Positions 1 to 10,400 of a DNA stretch of 30,118 bases are shown piece by piece. Origin of the DNA: Branchiostoma floridae (taxonomy: Eukaryota; Chordata; Leptocardii; Amphioxiformes; Branchiostomatidae); contig NC_049982.1 of NCBI RefSeq assembly GCF_000003815.2, forward strand, positions 2,753,158 through 2,783,275, read 5' to 3'. The notes under the pieces were generated by a model. It was not told the DNA's origin and did not search any database. It saw nothing but the letters and a program-made list of their open reading frames with translations. The position numbers and the translations under genes were made by a program. Numbering within the stretch: the first letter of the stretch is position 1; the number at the start of each line of letters is the position of its first letter.

Positions 1-257
1 CAGGATCTCATGTTCAAGTAAGTCTGTATAAAACAACCCTAACCTTTACATTATACCCTACGCCTGACCTTAACCTTAACCCTAACCCGAACCCTGCACA
101 GTCTTTTACCTTCTCCAAGATTCTCATGTTCAAGTAAGTCTTTATAAAACAACTCCAACCCTCACAGTATACCTAATACACCTGACCTTAAACCCAACCT
201 TAACCCTAACACTATTCCTGCACAGTCTCTCACCTTCTCCAGGACCCACATGTTCAA
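1..257 (+). repeat. Three tandem copies of an exon end plus donor (about 116-124 bp unit)
   Basis: The string catgttcaa|gtaagt occurs at 10-22, 126-138 and 250-262. Each copy follows a cttctcc-ag acceptor-like stretch (the first is cut by the window edge), and copies are separated by related ccctaaccctaac-rich and tgacctta-rich sequence. Candidate mini-exons are 4-17 (14 nt), 120-133 (14 nt) and 243-257 (15 nt). All end in the same partial codon and could join exon 401-492. The ccctaa runs are part of this unit and do not indicate a telomere. Confidence 0.75.
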
Positions 258-1453
258 GTAAGTAACAATCCAACACTGACCCTTATCCAAACATAGCCCT
301 GAAGACCAAAACCTGTCTTACTCAAGACCACTATCACTGATAGTATCAGTATGATGTCCAAGCCTGATTTTGACCTAAATCTCACTCTCTGTTTTTCCAG
401 TAACCGTTTGCTCCTGACATGGACCCAGCAGGGACTGTACATTATAGACCCTGCCAGGGTCCAGCTGGTGCTGTGGACAGACAAGTTCAAAGGTGAGATG
501 GTAACCATCAATGACACTTCTCCACTGTCACATTTCTTCCTGCATATCCCTTCTCCAGCAGTTTATTACTTACTATATACTATATTAGTTACTTTGGAAT
601 AGCCCTCTGACTAGAGCCTGAACCAGAACCAGTTGTAGCCTTCTCCACCAGAACCGGTCCCACATGCACCTTGCAACAGGTTCTAGGTTGCAGCTCCTGT
701 TTATTGCTTCCATGATTACGTACATGTACGCCTATATATATGGATGAGTTAATGTTTCCTGCTGTTTGCAGACGTCAGTTGCTACATTGTACAAGAATAA
801 TATGGCATAGCATTCAATAATGTATGATATAGTACAGGATACGTTTATGAAGGTTAGACATCCAGGTAAGCAATATTCAAATACAATTCAATCTCTACAA
901 CTGGATAAAAACGGATATTTATTTCCGGACGTTTCGAGTGACATCCATCACTCTTCTTCAGCAAAAGCAGAATGAACTAGTCAGAACAATTCAATACCAG
1001 TACAGCTAACTAGAAAAACTGGTTTAACCACTAAATCGTTAGGATCGTATGCAAAAGATTACACAAATGCAAATCAAGTTAGCAATATTACTTCCTATGG
1101 TCAGACAATACCATAGGAAAAACTATTGTCCTTTGTGTTGCAAGGCGGGGTCCCATGTACTGGAAAGTTCTACGCGGAGTCCTCCCTTCCGGTTCAAGGT
1201 GGGGTTGTAGATCGGCTCGTAGATGGCCTCCTTGACACCTCGTTATAGTACAGGATGTTTGTGGTCTTCTTTTGAGGACTATTAGTAAATTTGAATATTC
1301 CTGTTGTTTACAGACATTGCTGACGTGAGGTGCTACAAGAACGACATGTACCTGTTCCACGCTGACTCCCGCGTGTCGCGCCTGTCGCTTCTCTCCGTGG
1401 ACAAGTGTGTCGGCAAGCTGTTCTCCAAGCAGATGTGGAGACTGTGCGCTCAG
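1..1453 (+). CDS. HPS5: HPS5 exons 1-3: end of N-terminal beta-propeller
   Basis: Exon <1-17 ends with codons for DLMF plus AA (phase 2). Exon 401-492 gives NNRLLLTWTQQGLY and a VQLVLWTDKFK segment. Exon 1314-1453 gives DIADVRCYKNDMYLFHAD and SRLSLLSVDKCVGKLF, and ends at CAQ (phase 0, donor gttagt). This is the last blade of the WD40-like propeller and the linker into the alpha-solenoid. In human HPS5 the matching stretch reads roughly VLTWTERGIYI through LSLISVERCV (remembered, not searched). Whether exon 1 extends left of the window, or is a 14-base micro-exon after the cag at 1-3, cannot be decided here. Confidence 0.85.
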
Positions 1454-4400
1454 GTTAGTCAGGGATCGAAATACTTTTTTTTGCTACATGTACATGCAAA
1501 ATTGCAAGTTGGCAAAAATTTTACGTGCAATTTAAAAAATTTACATGCAAAATACAACTAGTCGGCGATGGCGACGAGTTTTGCTAGCTTGAATCGGTGA
1601 ATTTTGATTACATCTAGTAAAGTTACCGGAGAAAGTTACTGGCAAAAACAAGAAAGGATAAAGACACACATCCATTTGTCTTTTTGTCTAAGAGTAGGGG
1701 GTCTAATTCCTCAGTATTTTTCCAATAGGTCAGGTATTTTCAACATGCAAGATTGCAAGTTCAGAATAATTTTACATGCAATTATCTCAAAAATTATGTG
1801 CAAATTGCAAGTTTAGTATGTGTATTTCGAACCCTGTTAGTAATTTCTGAAGGTATTACTAGGTGCATTCAATTTGCCGGTCTGCATTTGGTGGCTTTTA
1901 CTTTTTTGCATTCCATTTATTTTGTAATTCTATAAGATTATTGTTTCAATTGTAAATGACTTTAACTATTCCCTCGTTATTGTATCTCTTGTTTCCTATA
2001 TTTTTTAGTTATATGAGACTATTGTTTCAAAATTGTGCAATTCATTGTCTTCTACAGTGTGCTTCTACTGCTCTTCAACATTTGAATTTTTTCTAGATAT
2101 TTCAAATTCGGTTTTTCACCTACACTAAAAAACTATGCTTATTTTGCACATCCGTAAAACTATGCTTATTTTGCACGGAGCCATTGACGATTTCTTACCA
2201 ATCTCTGACCGGAGCCATTGACGATTTCTTACCCATCATTATTCCACCATTTCCCATTTTCTTATGATAGAGAAATGTCACTGATAGAGAAATGTCAGTT
2301 TTAGGCCAGTGTTATCAAATGACAGCAGTTTGATAAAATAAAAACTAGAATCATTCATCTGCAGGTGTGCTGCTACTACCAGCCGTCAGTCATCCCCATG
2401 AAGGCTCGGCGGGCGGTGCCGGTATCCATGGTAACGGAGCTGAGGCAGCATCTGGGCACCATGGAGGACACAGACGAGCTTCTGGACCAGCTGGAGGAAC
2501 TCCTCAACAGGTAGTGCTGTCAGACACACAATAAACAAACAAACAAACTCCTCAACAGGTAGGGAAGTCAGACACACAATAAACAAACAAACAAACTCCT
2601 CAACAGGTAGGGAAGTCAGACACACAACAAACAAACAAACAAACTCCTCAACAGGTAGGGCTGTCAGACACACAATAAACAAACAAACAAACAAACTCCT
2701 CAACAGGTAGGGAAGTCAGACAACAAACAAACAAACAAACTCCTCAACAGGTAGTGCAGTCAGACACACAATAAACAAACAAACAAACAAACTCCTCAAC
2801 AGGTAGGGCTGTCAGACACACAATAAACAAACAAACAAACTCCTCAACTGGTAGGGAAGTCAGACACACAATAAACAAACAAACAAACTCCTCAACAGGT
2901 AGGGCTGTCAGACACACAATAAACAAACAAACAAACTACTCAACAGGTAGGGAAGTCAGACACACAATAAACAAACAAACAAACTCCTCAACAGGTAGGG
3001 CTGTCAGACACACAATAAACAAACAAACAAACAAACTCCTCAGCAGGTAGGGCTGTCAGACACACAATAAACAAACAAACAAACTCCTCAACTGGTAGGG
3101 CAGTCAGACACACAATAAACAAACAAACAAACTCCTCAACAGGTAGGGCTGTCAGACACACAATAAACAAACAAACAAACTACTCAACAGGTAGGGAAGT
3201 CAGACACACAATAAACAAACAAACAAACTCCTCAGCAGGTAGGGCTGTCAGACACACAATAAACAAACAAACAAACAAACTCCTCAANNNNNNNNNNNNN
3301 NNNNNNNNNNNNNNNNNNNNNNNNNNNNNNNNNNNNNNNNNNNNNNNNNNNNNNNNNNNNNNNNNNNNNNNNNNNNNNNNNNNNNNNNNNNNNNNNNNNN
3401 NNNNNNNNNNNNNNNNNNNNNNNNNNNNNNNNNNNNNNNNNNNNNNNNNNNNNNNNNNNNNNNNNNNNNNNNNNNNNNNNNNNNNNNNNNNNNNNNNNNN
3501 NNNNNNNNNNNNNNNCCAAAACAACAAACAACTCCTCAACTGGTAGGGAAGTCAGACACACAATAAACAAACAAACAAACTCCTCAACAGGTAGGGCTGT
3601 CAGACACACAATAAACAAACAAACAAACTACTCAACAGGTAGGGAAGTCAGACACACAATAAACAAACAAACAAACTCCTCAACAGGTAGGGCTGTCAGA
3701 CACACAATAAACAAACAAACAAACAAACTCCTCAACAGGTAGGGCTGTCAGACACACAATAAACAAACAAACAAACAAACTCCTCAACAGGTAGGGAAGT
3801 CAGACACACAATAAACAAACAAACAAACTCCTCAACAGGTAGGGCTGTCAGACACACAATAAACAAACAAACAAACAAACTCCTCAACAGGTAGGGCTGT
3901 CAGACACACAATAAACAAACAAACTCCTAAACAGGTAGGGTAGGGAAGTCAGACACACAATAAACAAACAAACAAACTCCTCAACAGGTAGGGAAGTCAG
4001 ACACACAATAAAAAAACAAACTAACTCCTCAACAGGTAGGGAAGTCAGACACACAATAAACAAACAAACAAACTCCTCAACAGGTAGGGCTGTCAGACAC
4101 ACAATAAACAAACAAACAAACTCCTCAACAGGTAGGGAAGTCAGACACACAATAAACAAACAAACAAACTCCTCAACAGGTAGGGAAGTCAGACACACAA
4201 TAAAAAAACAAACAAACTCCTCAACTGGTAGCACAGTCAGACACACAATAAACAAACAAACAAACTCCTCAACAGGTAGGGAAGTCAGACACACAATAAA
4301 CAAACAAACAAACTCCTCAACTGGTAGGGAAGTCAGACACACAATAAACAAACAAACAAACTCCTCAACTGGTAGGAAGATTATGGGTCCAGGGTGTAAA

Positions 4401-7400
4401 ATAGATTTTGTTGCCTAAGCTTTTGGTTACTCTGTTGTTTGAACCTTTATCTATTCATAAAAATGCAAATCCGCCCTCTGGATGCTTTTTATTTTGGGGC
4501 TGAATTGCAAGGAGCTTTTGGTACATAGTCAGTAGGGCTGAATTGCAAGGAGTGTGAGTGGAATATGACACATTTACATGTACATTTACATTTTCAATGT
4601 ATTTGACCTCAGTGCAACAGGACTGTCAGGTTTGAGCCACTCACACTATCAAGGACCCCTAGAGAAAGAAATAAACAAGCAAACAAACAATAACCTTAGC
4701 TAGTAAGAGATGTATGATTGATTTTCTCTATCCCTACAGGATCGAGCTGAACGTAGACAGCACCAGCTCCAACCAGAGTGACCACAATACTAACAGTAAC
4801 TGTTATATTAACAGATACTTACTTTCCCCAGGTGTGGCCACAGGACTATTATAATAAAGTTTGAGCCTCTCACACTGTATGTCTCTCTCTACCACTACAG
4901 GATCGAGCTGAACGTAGACAGCACCAGCTCCAACCAGAGTAGCGGCCGCTCCAGTGTCAGCTCCATCGGCAGTGTCAGCATGCTACAGTCCGGGATCTAC
5001 CAAGTCCACAGCCGGAGGGGGAGTCAGGAGTCCGTCGACAGCCTCCCAGAATTCACCTGGGCAGAGGAGGAAGCAGGGCAGGATGGGATAGTCAGGCCAA
5101 AGTTTGACCTTGTCGCTGACCCTTCGACCTTTGCCGAGGAGGGAAAAGAACCTGGTCTTGTTCCTTTCTCGATTTCATCACTGGAACAGACAACTTCTGC
5201 AAATGAAGAAGTAACCTCAGTGCAAGACAATGTAGAGAGTGTGGAAAGTTCAATAGAAACTCAGGTGAAAAGAGACGTTGTGAAAAATGTGGAAAGTCTA
5301 GCGTCAGTGCAGAAGAAACAAGCGGCTGCAGCTGAGAGCGAGAGTAGCGCCTCCGACCAGGAAAAGACCAGCGTGCAATCCTGCGACAGTGGAAACAGCG
5401 ATGGAACAAACGTCTCCCCAAGGTCGGGAACCAAGATGGCCGCCGGCGAGACAGAGGTTGCAGGAACCAGCGACAGCGGTACAGGAGAAGAGGTTTTGGA
5501 AGAAGACGTAAAAACAGACTTTGGGGCCACAGAAACTGCTGAGACAACCCAAATTCCTGATAAATATCAGAAATTTTCCCCAGAAGTAGAAAAACTGCCA
5601 GTGGATCCCATCCCTCTGGTTGCCGTAGAGACAGCAGGTACCAACAGCAGCCATGAAACCTTAGAACTGAAGATGACACAAAGTGAGGATAAAGTTCACA
5701 GGTCAGAGGAGGTGAAGGGTCAGAGGGCACAGTTTGACAGGTTTGCGCATGTTGACCTCGAAGGGGATGAGTTGGTGGTGCAGAGAGAGGGCAGGCCCAT
5801 CAAGGGGAAGAGGAAAAAGAAGAAGAAACCGAACAGTGCAGGTAGGAAGGGACACTCGACAGTTATGTGTTCTTGTCATATTATATAAACATAGATATCG
5901 TCATTTGGTATAATTGCAATGATGATTTTAAATGTAGACATAACTTGGCAGAAATGGTAACCAATTTGCTGATGGCATCTCACATTTTGTTGGCTGAAAA
6001 CTTCTTTTAATTTTGCAAAAGAGTTCTTTTTTTCCAACGTATCTTTGTATGTAATTTCAGATATTTCCTACTTGTCCCTGTCAGAAGGCACAACAGTGGA
6101 CTCACCCCCATCTGGTAGGTGGGCTAACATTGTACATTAGTGTATCTTGACTCAAGCTACATGTAAAGTGACTCTTGCATTTGTCTTCTTTACATGATTG
6201 TATATGCTAAAGTTTCCATAAGGTGCTAGATATACATGGATCTAAAGTATACAGATTTATTTATTTGTTTATTCAGAAATGTGACAAGTACATTACACAG
6301 ACTCTCAGGCAGCATTGCTGATATAGAAGTCTACAACCCTTCCAAAGCTCAGTCATACAGATGAAGCAGAGGAGAAATGCAGGAGAAACACACCAGGCAA
6401 AAAGAGAGCTATTTCCTGTGTGTATCTTGCCTTTTTTTCGCCAATTAGAGACAGTGAATCTTATGTGTGCCTCTTGTGATTCTTGGTAATCAATCACCCT
6501 GGGCCACAGGGGGCATCCTGTATCTAGAAGACAGCAGGCTGGCAGGGCCTTGTGTTTCTGTGGGTGGAGCAGTTGGTCACGGAAATTAGCTATGATTCCA
6601 TTGGCTTTCCCTTCTGTTTCCCTCAGCCATGCATAGGAATCACATTGGAAAAGTGTTCCTGTATGCATCAACAGTATGACTGAGCTTCGCGAGGGAAGCA
6701 TATAATCCAGATGCAATTAAATTATTCATAACATAACTCAATTTTGTCTACCCGGTCCGGTAGTATCAGAAACATGTTTTTTTTTTAATACAGCAGATTT
6801 TATCATTCTTCATGAAATACTTGGCATATTCCAACTAGTTAAAGCATATTCTGTACGACACACTTCACTTATCTTGTTCTTCAGATGATAAGAGCCCAAA
6901 ACAGCGGACAAAGAGTTTAGATGCAACATGGGAAAAAATGAAAGGTTTGTCAGAGATGGAAAAAAATTAAGAAAAACCATGATTCGAAAAATGATGAACA
7001 GAAATTTGGCAACGACAATTTCAAGAAATGATTTGTTGATCATGCTTATCATTAATTTGATCAAGTTATTCCATTTGTCAATGCTAGTAAACCAGCCTAT
7101 CAATACCAACTTCTCATTGGGCAGTTAACCAGCCAATCAAACAATAACTAACCCATCACCAACCAATCTTTAGCCAATCGCTGTTCAGCTCTGTACTTTT
7201 AAGGCTACAAACTTTACAGCAAATTCTGATACCGATCTATCAGCTCTAACTAATACATCAAACATTCGGGTTAAAGAAAGTTAATGATATTCACTTGAAC
7301 TCTAAAGTTGTTCTTGCCAAAAGGTAATTGCCAAAATTAAAGCAAACACCTTCAATTTGGGCAATAAACAAATAAATAAAGTGTGATAATGTTTCTCAAG

Positions 7401-10400
7401 TTGTCCCCTAACCTCTGACCTGACCTTTGTCCCAGACCTGCGGTCAGCGTTCCAGCAGAAGATGAGCACGCTGAAGACGGGGCGGCTGTCGTCAGACAGC
7501 GACACTCCTGAGGGCGGGGCGACCCCGGAACTCTCGTCCTCACCTGTGGTGCAGCAGCAGCTCAAGGTCATGAAGGACAAGTAAGTTTTGTTAGAACCTT
7601 AAAGTTTATTCATTCATAAGAAGCTCAAATCGGTCTGCAGGCCACTTTTCATTGAGGTCATGAGAGAGGAAAGGGTAATATAATTAAGATATAACAGAGA
7701 TACAGATTACATTGAGTTAACTAATAAATCCATCAACATATTACCTATATATCATTACATGCACATGGTACAAAACATATAGTAGAACGAAATCTCAGGG
7801 TTCATAGTCCGTGTCCGTTCGGTTTGGTCATTCCTTTTACTTCAAGAGTCTCTCAAAGCAAGTCAGATTTGGAGCCGTAGGTGTGTTGGCGATAGGTTGT
7901 TCAAGACATTGCATCCAAAGTAATTGATCTTCACACTCATACAGTAAGACCAGTCCTGATGTCTAAGACATTTCCCTTGTTTTCTCCCAGGTTGTCCACG
8001 CGCCTGCAGGACTCGCGCAGTAAGCTGGCCACCAAGTCCAAGTCTCTGATGAAGGCCATCCAGGAGAGCGAGCAGATGGGCCGCATCAGGCAGACTATGA
8101 GAAGACCTGACGCACAAGCAGACAGGGGGGACGAGGTAGGGTATTATCTGTTCTCTACAACATGTACCAGTAAATGTACTGGCTGATTAACAGATGGGTC
8201 GCATCAGGCAGACTATCAGGAGACCTGAGGCTCAGGCAGACAGGGGCGACGAGGTAGAGTATAATCTGTTTTCTACATAAACTTTACAGGCTGTGTAATT
8301 AACAGATGGGCCGCATCAGGCAGACTATCAGGAGACCTGAAGCTCAGGCAGACAGGGGGAGAGGTGGGGTAGAAGTCTAAATAGTACAATGCTTAACTTT
8401 CTTCCAACACATTTTAATTGATCAATTTTTCAACAACCACCGTTTCCTTCTTCAGGATCAATACAGACTGAATATCCTTCCTTTTTGTTCGAAGAACGTT
8501 TATTATCAATATTGTAGTACTATGATTACTAATTACTATACAGATGAGCTTCTATGATAATTTGGGGTATAAATCCATTTTATACAACATGTACATTGTA
8601 TAACCAGTAAACTGTACAGGCTATGAACTGGCAAATTATGAGGCACAGGGGACCAGGTGGGGTCTGAATCTGATTCTCTAAAGTCTAAGTAGTTAACTGT
8701 ATAGGCTAGGAAAGGAACTGACATGTTGAGGCCTGACACAAACAGGCACACAGGGGGGATGAGGTGGGTTAGATACGTGTTTTCTATTGCCAGTCACCGT
8801 TAAGTTTTATACGGACCATTTATCTGTCTTGTCATGTGTTTTTTGTTTTGTATCTCTTGAATAAGTTGATGTCTGACCAGTCTCAAAGTAGCTACAGTTT
8901 GTGTAGGGTTCTTGTGAAGGCCAAAAGAGCTAAATTGGTATTCGACCATCTTATCAAGATGTTCGAGTGCTGTTCAGATTAGTCGAGGATCACTTTGAAT
9001 GAGCAAAATCTTTTAAATTACTTCCTTTAGGATGAGGATGATGTGTTTGAAGATGACCTGGGAGGTAACCAAGACAATGACCTCCCCATGGCAACAGCCT
9101 CAGGAGGACAGCAGGTGGGTGAGGAGAGGAGGAGGGGCGCTGGACCACATGTGGACGTCACTGTCCTGCTGCAGGCCACCAGGGACACCAGGTGAGTCTT
9201 CTGTTCTCTTTTACTTAATGGTCACCACTTACATGTACATGTAGCAAGACCAGAAGACATCTTCAGGATTACAGGTGACATGGACAGCATACCTTGTGCC
9301 CTAGTCGGAAACATCATGATTGAGACAAGATCAAATCAAATTAAGAGAGTAAGGACTAATAAGTGATGATCCAATAATTTGCGATGTGGGATTATGAAGG
9401 TCGGTCTGGAAATATTTGGATTACCGTTTTGTTTTTCAGTACATGGTAATATCTGTTCACTGGTTTATTATTTTTTGTACAGAAGTTCCACAGAGAGTAG
9501 AGCTCAACCACACATTGACAATCAATGCAAAGCTTTATTTCATCATCTCTAATAGTGATCTGTCCAGTCTTGGATATATGTACAAGGAACAGATGCTGAC
9601 TGAACCAGGACCCTACATTATTAACCCACCTTTGAGTCTAACTACCCTTGCCCTCATCAATAGATAATCTTTTGATACTGTCCTCCTAACAATCTTCTCT
9701 CCTCTACTTTTAGTGAAAAATTGAAGGACCCAGAAGTTCTGTTCAACCCAGACCAAGCAAGGACAGTTCTGTCGTCATGGTTACATCACCTGGAGACAGC
9801 TCTGCAGAACCTCTATAGAACAGTCAGGGAACACAATGCCAAGGTCAGGAGTAGGGCAGAGGTGAAAGGGCAGATGTCAGAGGTTGTAGGAGACAGTGTC
9901 CCTGAAAGAACTATTTCAAGTAGCGGCGACATTGATGTTCATAACATGCAGCAAAGAAATCGAGAAACTGAAGTTGAAAACACTGAATCAAGAACACCAG
10001 AAGAAGAAGGAGAAAGAGTGGACACATCTGTGGCACTGCAGGACAGTGGTGCTGAGTGTGATGATGAACAGGACAATCAGGAGAACCAAAGTGAAGATGT
10101 TTCCGAACACAGAACTCTAGAGGAAGGTGAGGAGCAAGTCTTAGAGAACAACATTGATGGGAAGGATGACACACTACCATCAAATCTGGTCAATAAGGAG
10201 GATAAAGATCCAGCACTCCAGAACAATAGCTGTCCAGATGAGACGTCCAAGGAACAAGACAACCCCAAGACTGAAGCTGGTCATCCACAAGAAATGGAGG
10301 ATCTCCAAGAAGTTGAGATCTTAGAGGGATTCCATATCTTAGACCCGTTCATGTTAAAGGAAGAGAGCCATGCAGTGATTTCTGAGCTGGTGACCTTGTG

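Noticed and set aside
1-230. ccctaaccctaac runs suggesting telomeric sequence
   Set aside because: Degenerate, limited to the inner part of a 116-124 bp tandem unit within an intron of a gene.
2386-4351. Minus-strand open frames with FVCLFIVCLT..LPVEE repeats, resembling a repetitive membrane protein
   Set aside because: They are the reverse reading of the minisatellite, whose unit is often 48 bp and so stays open by chance. Frame breaks where units change length.
2499-4377. CRISPR-like array of regular repeats
   Set aside because: There are no unique spacers; the whole unit repeats and the context is a eukaryotic intron.
5092-5730. Minus-strand ORF of 212 codons opposite HPS5 exon 5
   Set aside because: Shadow of the coding strand. 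No recognisable domain, and the plus strand has conserved HPS5 sequence.
6273-6716. Minus-strand ORF of 147 codons in HPS5 intron 6
   Set aside because: No domain, no splice context, sequence resembles decayed repeat.
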